The notes beneath the pieces were generated by a model. It worked only from the letters and a program-made list of their open reading frames with translations. It was not told the origin of the DNA and made no database searches. Below, in pieces: positions 15,378 to 23,289 of a DNA stretch of 64,000 nt. Every line of letters starts with the position of its first letter. Within the stretch, counting starts at the first letter, position 1. This stretch comes from Lachnospiraceae bacterium JC7. GTDB taxonomy: Bacteria > Bacillota > Clostridia > Lachnospirales > Lachnospiraceae. Both the position numbers and the translations under genes were made by a program. The stretch lies in NCBI GenBank assembly GCA_000513555.1, contig ALYD01000011.1, positions 1 through 64,000 of the forward strand, read 5' to 3'.

Positions 15378-15399
15378 AAATCCGCAAGCGGATTTTTTA
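15378..15399 (+). terminator. Bidirectional terminator
   Basis: AAATCCGC/GCGGATTT with a two-base loop is flanked by A and T runs, so it can act on both strands. Confidence 0.8.
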
Positions 15400-15463
15400 T
15401 ATATAGAACATGACATACTGTTGTCCTGTTTGGCTTGATAAGATATGCGAAAAGGGTGGTCAA

Positions 15464-16450
15464 ATGAAGATAGACAGACTTATCGGAATATTATCTATAC
15501 TTCTGCAGAAGGAGATGACAACTGCTCCGGAGCTGGCAGATCATTTTGAAGTGTCCAGGAGGACGATAAACAGGGATATCGAAGATCTTTGTAAAGCGGG
15601 TATACCGATTCAGACATCTCAGGGAGCCGGAGGAGGCATCAGCATTATGAACGGATACCGGATGGACAGGACGATCCTGACATCACGGGATATGCAGATG
15701 ATCCTTGCGGGACTGCGAAGTTTGGACAGTGTAAGCGGGAGCAGATACTACGGACAGCTTATGGAGAAGATACAGGCTGGTTCTTCTGAAATTGTAAACG
15801 GAAGGGATTCTATTCTGATCGATCTGTCGTCATGGTACCGGGATACGCTTCCCGAAAAGATTGGTCTTATCCAGGATGCCATTGAACTTCGCAGGAGGAT
15901 TCGATTTGATTACTATTCGCCGGGAGGCGATACGAAAAGGGAGATCGAGCCTTATTATCTGATCTTTAAATGGTCCAGCTGGTATGTATATGGGTTCTGT
16001 CTGCTACGGAAAGATTTTCGGTTGTTCAAGCTGAACCGGATGGACAGTATCGTACATGGAGAGGTATTTGACAGAAGATCCGAGATCCCTTTGCCGGAGC
16101 TGTCAAATGAAAAGGTCTTTCCTGCAAGAGGAAGAGTTAAGGCAGTTTTTGATCCATCCATGAAGTGGCAGCTCGTTGAAGAATACGGGGTGGGTTCATT
16201 TGAAGAGCAACCGGATGGAACGCTTCTCTTTGAACATGAATATTCGGATGATGAAGGCCTGATATCATGGATGCTTTCCTGCAGGGATAAAGTGACTGTG
16301 ATCGAGCCGGAGTCTGTCAGGGATAAGTTGTATCAGATCGCCTGTGATATGGCGGAAAAATATGCAACAGCAGTGAGCGAAGCGGAGCCATGCGGAGCTT
16401 TTGAAAGGAGGGAAAAGAACCATGGGAAACAAAGCGCTGATGATAATTGA
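15464..16450 (+). CDS. HTH-WYL domain transcriptional regulator
   Basis: A 328-residue regulator. Residues 1-60 hold a DeoR-like winged helix (RLIGILSILLQKEMTTAPEL, then FEVSRRTINRDIEDLCKAGI). The WYL domain follows from about 135 (RIRFDYYSPGGDTKREIEPY; LIFKWSSWYVYGFCLLRKDF with W-Y-V-Y in place of WYL), then a C-terminal extension. WYL regulators often bind nucleic acid or nucleotide ligands. I chose ATG 15464 with GGGTGG upstream. The coding region overlaps the next gene start by 29 bases, so it heads an operon with the isochorismatase and the repeat-linked genes. Confidence 0.88.
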   Translation: MKIDRLIGILSILLQKEMTTAPELADHFEVSRRTINRDIEDLCKAGIPIQTSQGAGGGISIMNGYRMDRTILTSRDMQMILAGLRSLDSVSGSRYYGQLMEKIQAGSSEIVNGRDSILIDLSSWYRDTLPEKIGLIQDAIELRRRIRFDYYSPGGDTKREIEPYYLIFKWSSWYVYGFCLLRKDFRLFKLNRMDSIVHGEVFDRRSEIPLPELSNEKVFPARGRVKAVFDPSMKWQLVEEYGVGSFEEQPDGTLLFEHEYSDDEGLISWMLSCRDKVTVIEPESVRDKLYQIACDMAEKYATAVSEAEPCGAFERREKNHGKQSADDN

Positions 16451-16919
16451 CATTCAAAATGACATTACTAAGAACTACAAAAAGATCATTGATCGTATCA
16501 ATCAGGCTATCGACTGGGCTGTGACAGAGAATATGCAGATCATCTATATCAAGCATAATAATCTGTCGCCGGGAACCAGAACCTTTAAGCCGGACACAAA
16601 AGGGGCTGAGCTGGTTCCTGAAATGAAGGTGGTATCCGATAATATCTTTGTGAAGACGAAGGCAAATGCGCTTACGAGCGAGGAATTTACAGAGTTCATT
16701 GAAAAGAATGGAATTAACGAGTTCTTTATTGCCGGTGCGGATGCCACAGGCTGCGTAAAGTCCACATGCTTCAATATGACAAAGGCAGGATATAGCGTTC
16801 ACGTGATATCCGATTGTGTTACAAGCTATGATCTGAAAAAGATGGATGAAATGTATGCATACTATGCGAAAAAGGGCTGTGAGGTCAAAGAACTTAAGGA
16901 TTATATGGGGGGGCGCTGA
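16422..16919 (+). CDS. Isochorismatase-like cysteine hydrolase
   Basis: A 165-residue enzyme of the isochorismatase/nicotinamidase fold. The triad is visible: Asp in IIDIQNDITKNY, Lys in FVKTKANALT, and Cys in AGADATGCVKSTCFNM. Family members hydrolyse amides such as nicotinamide or N-carbamoyl compounds, or vinyl ethers; the substrate here is unknown. ATG 16422 has AGGAGG 12 bases upstream. The gene ends DYMGGR inside hairpin repeat B, whose GCGCTGA supplies the stop codon. Confidence 0.85.
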   Translation: MGNKALMIIDIQNDITKNYKKIIDRINQAIDWAVTENMQIIYIKHNNLSPGTRTFKPDTKGAELVPEMKVVSDNIFVKTKANALTSEEFTEFIEKNGINEFFIAGADATGCVKSTCFNMTKAGYSVHVISDCVTSYDLKKMDEMYAYYAKKGCEVKELKDYMGGR

Positions 16920-16968
16920 TCGTCCGGTGGACGATCGTTTAGCGCGGACCGGAACGAAGTGGAGACAG
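16911..16968 (+). repeat. GC-rich hairpin repeat, copy B
   Basis: Outer stem GCGCT/AGCGC and perfect 8-bp inner stem GATCGTCC/GGACGATC over a GGT loop, bulge GTTT, then tail GGACCGGAACGAAGTGGAGA. The upstream stop codon lies in the 5' arm. The GTGGAG of the tail is the only ribosome binding site candidate for the VOC gene that starts at 16972. Confidence 0.9.
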
Positions 16969-16971
16969 AGC

Positions 16972-17394
16972 ATGAGATTAGATGGTTTTGGGTTACTTGT
17001 AGAAGACATGGGGAAGATGATTCGCTTTTACAGGGATGTTCTCGGATTTGAGATCAAGGAAGAAGAGAATACTTCTAATGTTTATCTTGTAAAGGATGGA
17101 ACACTTTTTCTGCTTTACGGCAGGAAGGATTTTGAGAAGATGACAAGCCGGCGGTATGAGTATATAAAAGGACTGAACGGTCATTTTGAAATAGCGCTGT
17201 ATGTCGATACTTTTGAAGAGGTGGATGAGGCATACAAGAAGGCTGTGGAAAATGGCGCAACATCCGTGCTTGAACCGGAGCTTGAGCCCTGGGGACAGAG
17301 AACCTGCTATATCGCTGATCCGGAAGGCAACTTGATAGAGATCGGTTCCTGGAATAAGTCTTATGAAACAAAAGACTTGACGGAGGGGTGCTGA
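16972..17394 (+). CDS. VOC-family protein
   Basis: A 140-residue glyoxalase-fold protein: LDGFGLLVEDMGKMIRFYRD, then GHFEIALYVDTFEEVDEAYK, QRTCYIADPEGNLIEIGSWN. The first metal position is Gly instead of His, while the His in HFEIAL and the last Glu remain, so metal binding may be incomplete. A role in binding a small molecule is possible. It begins four bases after hairpin repeat B and ends inside repeat C, so it is bracketed by repeats like a cassette. Confidence 0.85.
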   Translation: MRLDGFGLLVEDMGKMIRFYRDVLGFEIKEEENTSNVYLVKDGTLFLLYGRKDFEKMTSRRYEYIKGLNGHFEIALYVDTFEEVDEAYKKAVENGATSVLEPELEPWGQRTCYIADPEGNLIEIGSWNKSYETKDLTEGC

Positions 17395-17440
17395 TTGTCC
17401 GGTGGACGATCGTTTAGCACCGACCGAAACGAAGTGGAGA
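17386..17440 (+). repeat. GC-rich hairpin repeat, copy C
   Basis: Outer stem GTGCT/AGCAC, changed on both sides relative to the other copies. Inner stem GATTGTCC/GGACGATC with one T-G pair over a GGT loop; bulge GTTT. The tail is CGACCGAAACGAAGTGGAGA, slightly diverged. It supplies the stop of the VOC gene and GTGGAG ahead of the GyrI-like gene. Confidence 0.88.
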
Positions 17441-17448
17441 AAAAGGGT

Positions 17449-18102
17449 ATGGCGTTTGATTACAAGAAGGAATACAAAGAATTCTATATGCCGAAGGGCA
17501 CACCATCTATCGTTACTGTTCCGAAAATGAATTATATCGCGGTTAGGGGCAGTGGGAATCCAAATGATGAAGATGGCGAATATAAACAGGCTATAGGTCT
17601 TCTGTATGGGATCGCATTTACAATCAAGATGAGCAAAAAGGGAGATCATCAGATTGACGGATATTTTGATTATGTGGTTCCGCCATTGGAAGGTTTTTGG
17701 TGGCAGAATGGAGTAATCGGTATCGACTATGCTCATAAAGAAGATTTCAAGTGGATATCCGTCATCCGCCTGCCAGACTTTGTAACGAAAGATGATTTTG
17801 AGTGGGCTGTCAGGGAAGCTACGGTTAAGAAGAAACAGGATTTCTCAAAGGTGGAGTTCTTTACTTATGATGAAGGGTTGTGTGTGCAGTGCATGCATAT
17901 CGGATCGTATGATGATGAACCTGCTACAGTAGATGCAATGCACAGATTTATAGAAGAACAGGGTTATGTTCTGGATATCACTGACAAGAGACTGCACCAT
18001 GAGATTTATCTATCTGATGCGAGAAAAGTCCAGCCGGAGAAACTGAAGACAGTGATCCGGCATCCGATCAGGGCGCTGGATGTCCGGGGGACATCCGCTT
18101 AG
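17449..18102 (+). CDS. GyrI-like small-molecule-binding protein
   Basis: A 217-residue stand-alone GyrI-like protein: YKEFYMPKGTPSIVTVPKMN, then YIAVRGSGNPNDEDGEYKQA, PPLEGFWWQNGV and MHIGSYDDEPATVDAMHRFI. The family has the SOUL/GyrI effector-binding fold; some members bind or hydrolyse toxic small molecules. I chose ATG 17449 with GTGGAG/AAAGGG upstream rather than the earlier GTG, which would translate repeat C. The natural end is near KTVIRHPIR; the last nine residues (ALDVRGTSA) come from hairpin repeat D, and the stop lies in its bulge. Confidence 0.82.
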   Translation: MAFDYKKEYKEFYMPKGTPSIVTVPKMNYIAVRGSGNPNDEDGEYKQAIGLLYGIAFTIKMSKKGDHQIDGYFDYVVPPLEGFWWQNGVIGIDYAHKEDFKWISVIRLPDFVTKDDFEWAVREATVKKKQDFSKVEFFTYDEGLCVQCMHIGSYDDEPATVDAMHRFIEEQGYVLDITDKRLHHEIYLSDARKVQPEKLKTVIRHPIRALDVRGTSA

Positions 18103-18127
18103 CGCGGACCGGAACGGAGTGTAGACA
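18071..18127 (+). repeat. GC-rich hairpin repeat, copy D
   Basis: Outer stem GCGCT/AGCGC, perfect inner stem GGATGTCC/GGACATCC over a GGG loop, bulge GCTT, tail GGACCGGAACGGAGTGTAGA. It contains the stop codon of the GyrI-like gene and lies 13 bases before the start of the TIGR04076 fragment. Confidence 0.9.
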
Positions 18128-18139
18128 GGAGAGCTGACG

Positions 18140-18220
18140 ATGAAGAAGTGGTTTGATGAAGAGTATGAGTTTACGGTTGAAGTGACAGTGTTTGTGGAGA
18201 TAATATCTATAAAGCGTTAA
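18140..18220 (+). pseudogene. N-terminal fragment of a TIGR04076-like protein
   Basis: ATG 18140 (AGGAGAG upstream) gives MKKWFDEEYEFTVEVTVFVE and stops after 26 residues. The opening is that of the small cysteine-containing TIGR04076 family. The frame is broken at about 18193, where serine recombinase sequence begins in another frame, so the gene lost its 3' part when that DNA was joined. Confidence 0.6.
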
Positions 18221-18437
18221 TCTTTTTTGATAAAATGTATGAGCCGATGAATAAGCCGAACGTAGAGAGTTTCTGACACAATTCATTGAAAAGGTAGAGA
18301 TTTACGAAGAAGAGCAGGCGAACGGTCAGTGGCTTAAATCCATTGAATTCAAGCTTCCAATCATATCAAAAGATATGAAAATTAGTTTGGACAATGGTTC
18401 GCAAATCGAGACGGTTGTGTTACTGCAAAAGCTGTAA
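18193..18437 (+). pseudogene. C-terminal remnant of a serine site-specific recombinase
   Basis: Bases 18193-18257 read CGDNIYKALIFFDKMYEPMN. After a missing base the sequence continues EFLTQFIEKVEIYEEEQANG, then QWLKSIEFKLPI and ends QIETVVLLQKL. This is the usual C-terminus of large serine recombinases of Tn4451/TnpX type and related conjugative elements. The catalytic domain is absent. It marks the right edge of the accessory island. Bases 18438-18617 after it hold no gene I can identify, only a small hairpin (TTACAT/ATGTAA near 18490). Confidence 0.75.
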
Positions 18438-18617
18438 TGTCCTGACCTGGCAGATAAAACAAAATAAGGATCGTCGAGAGGTGCTTAGCTTACATGCTGT
18501 TATGTAAAATAGCATATTTGACGAAATTACTTAAAAGATGGGTAGGTTTCGAAAGGCAGGATGCCTGACTTAGAGAACAGACGGATGAAGTAGAAGAACT
18601 TATTTTGGAGACAGAGC

Positions 18618-21158
18618 ATGAAAAAATCTTTTGTTATCATTGTCAACGTGATAATAATGGCAGCCATACTGGCTTTCGTTGTGCTCTATTCCAGGTTTGA
18701 AAGTATGGATTCCTACCGAAGACAGATAGAGCATTTTGAAAAAACAACGGTTACCATGGAACGGGTGACTGAGAATTATCTGGAAGGTGAACAGCGTATT
18801 TGCGACGCATGGGCGCAATACATAAACAATGAGAACATGACTATGGATGAGGCGATGGATTATCTCCGGGCCTCCCGTGTTATTGCGGACAGTTCAACAC
18901 ATCTGGTTTCATTAGATACGCTCACAGGTCTGTCTACCCGGGCGAAACAGGGAACGACGGATGAATATGCTGTTTCCTATGAACGAGTCGATCTATTGGG
19001 GGACGTGAGCTGGATCTCGGATGTCGGAGAGGCGATCAATATTACCCGAGCTTACACGAACCCGATGAACGGTGAGCAATCTCTGGCTTTCTGTAACAGG
19101 GTCACGCTGCATGATACGGAGAGCAGAACCTCCAAGGATGCGGTTCTGCTGAGGGTAATTCCCATTTCTGAGCTTGAACAGAAATGGGTCTTTCCGCAGG
19201 AAGAGTTTGCAAATGCCGAGCTCTCCATGATCGATGCAGATGGCGATTATATCCTCAAAGGATACAGCTTTAAGAACTCAAGCTTCTTTGAATTCTATAA
19301 ATCCTATAATCCCTCAGATCCCACATCGTCGAAGGAACTGTTCGACAGAGTCACTTCATCGACAGGATCCGTTTCGATGATAAATTCCCACGGAAAAGAG
19401 TGCATACTTGCATATACTCCCGTTGTTGCCACGAAAGGGTGGACACTGCTTGGATTCGTTCCTGCGGAGGATCTCAAAGTAGTTACGGAAAACTGGCTTC
19501 TGCCGGGAGTTATATCGGCAGGCTTACTGATACTGTTTCTATTGGATCAGTTTTATATGATGTATTTAAACAGACGTCTTCAGGTTGCGGTAAGGGAAGC
19601 GGAATCTGCAAATAAGGCAAAGACCGATTTTCTTTCCACCATGTCCCATGATATCCGCACTCCCATGAATGCCATAACGGGTCTTACGGCTATTGCCCTG
19701 AAGAATCTCGGGGATGTGAAGTCGACAGGGGAGAATCTTCGGAAAATCAGTCTTGCAAGTAATCACCTGCTTACACTTATAAACGATATTCTGGATATAT
19801 CCAAGGTGGAAAGCGGGAAACTGAAACTGAATCCGTTGACCTTTTCCATATCGGAAACTGTCGAAAATCTTGTGAACATTTCTCAGCCCATGGTCAGGGA
19901 AAAGGACATTGAATTCAGTTTTCATATCCATCAGATGGAAAAGGAATATCTGTATACGGATCAACTTCGTCTGAATCAGATTTATATCAATATCCTCTCC
20001 AATGCCATCAAGTATACTGAACCCGGGGGAAGTGTCAGTGTAGATATGCGTGAGGAAGAGAGCACTGAACCCGGATTCGTGCGGCTGACCTATGTTGTAG
20101 CCGATTCAGGCATCGGAATGAGCCGGGAATTTATGGAAACCATGTATCAGCCTTTCTCACGGCAGACAGACAGCCGTGTCAACAGCATTCAGGGAACCGG
20201 TCTTGGTCTGGCCATCACGAAGCAGATGGTGGATCTCATGGGGGGAACGATCGAATGTCAGAGTGAACCGGGCAGGGGGACTACTTTTACTGTCTCGCTG
20301 GATATCCCGGAAGGTGAAAGACAGCCGGATGAAATACGGCTTGACCGGATAGATGTGCTCATTGCGGATGAGGATGAGGTGTTCCTGCGAACGACGGCAA
20401 AGGAGCTTGAAGCCATGGGAGCAGTGTCAGAGCAGGTACACAGTGGTGTAGAAGCGCTTGAAAGGATCATCCATAGACATGACTCCGGCAGGGATTACAG
20501 CATAGTGATCATTAACCGGAAAATGCCGGATATGGATGGCATTGAAACGATCCGCAGGATAAGAGACTCGATTAAATCGGATGGTCCCGTATTACTTGTC
20601 TCAGCATACGACTGGTCAGATATAGAGGATCGGGCAAAAGAGGCAGGAGCAAACGGTTTTATAGGCAAGCCGGTATTCAGGTCCGCCTTATATAAAAAGA
20701 TCAATGAGCTGCTCGGTAATAAGGCAAAATCCATTGAAGGAGAAGAGGATTATTCAGATCTGAAAGGAATGAATATCCTTATAGCTGAAGATATCGACGT
20801 AAACTGGGAAATAATATCCTGCATGCTTGACACCTTCGGCATAACAAGTGACCGTGCAGAGAACGGACGTATCTGCGTTGAAAAGATGCGGACAGCCGGA
20901 GATGGAAGATATGATCTGATCTTTATGGATGTGCAGATGCCGGAGATGAATGGATTAGATGCCACCAGAGAGATACGGAATCTGGAGGACCCATGGGCCT
21001 CATCCATTCCTATTATCGCCATGACTGCAGATGCATTCTCTGAAAATGTCACAGAGTGTCTGGAAGCAGGAATGAACGGGCATATCCCAAAGCCCATTGA
21101 TATGAAACTGGTCATCAGGGAGATCCGAAAGATCAAGGAGGGGAACGAGCAGAAATGA
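18618..21158 (+). CDS. Hybrid sensor histidine kinase with two receiver domains
   Basis: An 846-residue membrane sensor. Layout: TM helix 5-25; extracytoplasmic Cache-like domain 27-293; TM helix about 297-317; HisKA with His344 (STMSHDIRTPMNAI); HATPase_c (NAIKYTEPGG, then GTGLGLAITK); receiver 1 from about 574; receiver 2 from about 716. In receiver 1 the phospho-acceptor position is Asn633 (INRKMPDMDG), so it cannot be phosphorylated in the normal way. Receiver 2 keeps Asp771 (FMDVQMPEMNG). No HPt domain or separate response regulator is near. The stop overlaps the start of a solute-binding lipoprotein gene, suggesting the binding protein feeds its sensor domain. Confidence 0.9.
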   Translation: MKKSFVIIVNVIIMAAILAFVVLYSRFESMDSYRRQIEHFEKTTVTMERVTENYLEGEQRICDAWAQYINNENMTMDEAMDYLRASRVIADSSTHLVSLDTLTGLSTRAKQGTTDEYAVSYERVDLLGDVSWISDVGEAINITRAYTNPMNGEQSLAFCNRVTLHDTESRTSKDAVLLRVIPISELEQKWVFPQEEFANAELSMIDADGDYILKGYSFKNSSFFEFYKSYNPSDPTSSKELFDRVTSSTGSVSMINSHGKECILAYTPVVATKGWTLLGFVPAEDLKVVTENWLLPGVISAGLLILFLLDQFYMMYLNRRLQVAVREAESANKAKTDFLSTMSHDIRTPMNAITGLTAIALKNLGDVKSTGENLRKISLASNHLLTLINDILDISKVESGKLKLNPLTFSISETVENLVNISQPMVREKDIEFSFHIHQMEKEYLYTDQLRLNQIYINILSNAIKYTEPGGSVSVDMREEESTEPGFVRLTYVVADSGIGMSREFMETMYQPFSRQTDSRVNSIQGTGLGLAITKQMVDLMGGTIECQSEPGRGTTFTVSLDIPEGERQPDEIRLDRIDVLIADEDEVFLRTTAKELEAMGAVSEQVHSGVEALERIIHRHDSGRDYSIVIINRKMPDMDGIETIRRIRDSIKSDGPVLLVSAYDWSDIEDRAKEAGANGFIGKPVFRSALYKKINELLGNKAKSIEGEEDYSDLKGMNILIAEDIDVNWEIISCMLDTFGITSDRAENGRICVEKMRTAGDGRYDLIFMDVQMPEMNGLDATREIRNLEDPWASSIPIIAMTADAFSENVTECLEAGMNGHIPKPIDMKLVIREIRKIKEGNEQK

Positions 21159-22450
21159 AGAAGTCGATGTGTATGCCTTTAATGGTGATGATGATTCTGG
21201 CACTGACAGCATGTGGCCCGGGAAAGAAAGGAGCGGCAACAGAGGAAGGCTTTAAACCGTCTCTGGATACTTCTCTCAGCTGCAATATCAATGTTTCCGG
21301 CGGTTATGACAACTTTGAGGCGCTGGAAGCCGAATTTGTCCGTTTCAACGAGTATTATCCGAATGTGGAACTGAAGTTCACGAAGGTTGATGATTATAAC
21401 AACATGATCGGCACGGTTCTGAAGGGAAACGATGCCCCGGATATATATGTCAACAATTCCTGGATGTATGGCCGGGAGCAGTATAAAGATTCTATAGATC
21501 ATGCCGAGGATCTGTCAGATCCTGCGCTTGGTCTTGACCTGAACTGCATCCGAAGCAATATTATTCTGAATACGGATGACGGTACACTTCCGATGGTGCC
21601 TGTTTTTTCCAACACCTATGGTATGCTCGTGAATAACGATCTTTTCGAAAAGGAAGGTCTGAAAGTTCCAGCCACCTATCATGAACTGGTGGAAGTGTGT
21701 GATGCGTTTCGTAAAAAGGGATATAAAAATCCGATGATGGGCTTCTCAAAGGAAGAGAAAACATCGCTTTTCACAGTGACGATATATCCGTTCTTCTGTG
21801 GAACCGTGGCGGATGATGCAGAAGCTGTCAGAAAGCTCAATGACATGGATCCTTCAGCAGGAGAGTATCTGAGACCATCCTTGGAGAAGATAGTACAGTT
21901 CCTGAAGGATGACTGTGTGGATCTTGATGCCTGCTCGAAGATAGAAAACAATTATGATGCCGTGATCCTTCGTTTTTTTGAGGGTGACGTTCCCATGATG
22001 ACATGTACGGGGGATACCGTCTCCGGAACAAAAAAACGGGAGAGCCGTTCTGAGTCATTTATCAAAAGACCCTTTAAATATACCTTCGTACCTGTTCCCA
22101 TGTCGGATGAAGGTGCTTACTTCCTTGACATTCCGAATCTGCAGTTCTCTGTCAACAAAAAGAGTTCAAACCTTGATATGGTCAACGAATTCATGCGTTT
22201 CCTGATCACATCACGGGAATTGAACGAAATGGCCCATAATAAGGGGCTTATGTCGCCCACAAAAGATCTTTCTTTTGATAACATGTATGCCGCATTCGGA
22301 AATGTTCCGGAATCCCGGATACTGTCGCCTGAGGAATTCGGTTTGACGGATGATGCGGTCAAGCAGTTAAGGCAGGCTGTATACAACGTTGGAACCGGTG
22401 CGATGACTATAGACGAGGCTGTAGACGGTTATGGAACTTTTGATAAATAA
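21155..22450 (+). CDS. Extracellular solute-binding lipoprotein (ABC family 1 type)
   Basis: A 431-residue lipoprotein. A signal peptide ends in the lipobox LTAC, so the protein is tethered outside the membrane. The body resembles sugar/oligosaccharide-binding proteins (FEALEAEFVRFNEYYPNVEL; APDIYVNNSWMYGREQ; NTYGMLVNNDLFEKEGLKVP; MVNEFMRFLITSRELNEMA). It overlaps the hybrid kinase gene by four bases and no permease or ATPase genes follow. It is therefore likely a ligand-sensing partner of the kinase rather than part of a transporter. The ligand is unknown. Confidence 0.85.
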   Translation: MKKSMCMPLMVMMILALTACGPGKKGAATEEGFKPSLDTSLSCNINVSGGYDNFEALEAEFVRFNEYYPNVELKFTKVDDYNNMIGTVLKGNDAPDIYVNNSWMYGREQYKDSIDHAEDLSDPALGLDLNCIRSNIILNTDDGTLPMVPVFSNTYGMLVNNDLFEKEGLKVPATYHELVEVCDAFRKKGYKNPMMGFSKEEKTSLFTVTIYPFFCGTVADDAEAVRKLNDMDPSAGEYLRPSLEKIVQFLKDDCVDLDACSKIENNYDAVILRFFEGDVPMMTCTGDTVSGTKKRESRSESFIKRPFKYTFVPVPMSDEGAYFLDIPNLQFSVNKKSSNLDMVNEFMRFLITSRELNEMAHNKGLMSPTKDLSFDNMYAAFGNVPESRILSPEEFGLTDDAVKQLRQAVYNVGTGAMTIDEAVDGYGTFDK

Positions 22451-22471
22451 CGGCTACAGTGAGACCTTCAG

Positions 22472-23137
22472 CTAACCTTTTCTGACCTTTGCATTGACAC
22501 ATCGGTCTGAAATATATCGGAAAACAAAGTCATAGTCGGAAGGCTCTACATATATCTGATTGTGATCCAGAAGCTTGTTGACTTTTATGACATGCATCCA
22601 TCTGTTGCCGATGACCTTCCGCACATTTATAAAATCAGAGGTGGAGGTATTGCGTGTCGCTGCAAGTATGCCGGTTCCTATTGCTCCTGCCCGTCCGGAC
22701 GCGATTCCGACCATGGCGGTGAGCCATCCTATGGCTTCTGTTTTCTTAAACTGGCTCTGCATCTGTATATGGACCACTTTTTCTTCATCCATCTCGAACA
22801 GGACCATATATTTCCAGCCGTACATTCCCGCCAGAATGATATAGGATAATATAACAACACCTATAAAAAACAGTATGACCCAAAAGCCTATCATCAATTC
22901 GTCAGGGTCTGTGGCAGGGGTTATGCTTCCGTCTTCTATGAGATCGACAAGCAGTGCAAATATGGCAATTATAGCAGCGGACATGCCCAAAACTTTGAAT
23001 ACGGTAAACAGGATGACAGGATTTTTAAGCATGGGAAACTCATATATCCATCTGTACTTGCCGTCGGGACAAAGATAGATATTTTCTGTTATTCTTTCGC
23101 CATTGATGATTCCGTTGCTGTTTTGATTATTATTCAT
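22472..23137 (-). CDS. Membrane protein of unknown function
   Basis: A 221-residue protein with two clear TM helices (VILFTVFKVLGMSAAIIAIF and MIGFWVILFFIGVVILSYII) and a polar N-terminus (ENIYLCPDGKYRWIYEFPML). The C-terminal half contains a glycine/alanine-rich segment (GIASGRAGAIGTGILAATRN) and ends in a soluble region (LDHNQIYVEPSDYDFVFRYI). GAGGTGAG lies before the ATG. I do not recognise the family; similar proteins occur alone in Lachnospiraceae genomes. It is convergent with the solute-binding gene. Confidence 0.75.
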   Translation of the reverse strand: MNNNQNSNGIINGERITENIYLCPDGKYRWIYEFPMLKNPVILFTVFKVLGMSAAIIAIFALLVDLIEDGSITPATDPDELMIGFWVILFFIGVVILSYIILAGMYGWKYMVLFEMDEEKVVHIQMQSQFKKTEAIGWLTAMVGIASGRAGAIGTGILAATRNTSTSDFINVRKVIGNRWMHVIKVNKLLDHNQIYVEPSDYDFVFRYISDRCVNAKVRKG

Positions 23138-23244
23138 CGTTTCTCACCTCAAAAGTCTATAAAACCGATTCATTTATAATACTATCGGCATATAAACAGG
23201 CATACATTAAAGTCTTTTCATAGAAGTTATAATTTCACGGTGTG

Positions 23245-23273
23245 TTGACAGGATTGGACTTAAAAAATATAAT
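23245..23273 (+). promoter_or_regulatory. Promoter of the TPP-riboswitch transcript
   Basis: Consensus TTGACA (23245-23250) and TATAAT (23268-23273) with a 17-base spacer. Transcription would begin about 23280, just before the riboswitch. Confidence 0.85.
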
Positions 23274-23289
23274 TGTACTCGAACAATTT

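Noticed and set aside
16993-17736. Long ORF on the - strand
   Set aside because: It is the shadow of the VOC and GyrI-like genes and the hairpin repeat; it lacks a ribosome binding site and any recognisable domain.
16911-18127. Integron attC sites
   Set aside because: The hairpins lie between single genes, but they lack the 7-base core sites (RYYYAAC/GTTRRRY) and no tyrosine integrase is in the window.
18438-18617. c-di-GMP riboswitch before the hybrid kinase gene
   Set aside because: The GAAAGGCAGGATGCC region looked suggestive, but the conserved core and receptor motifs of the known classes are absent.
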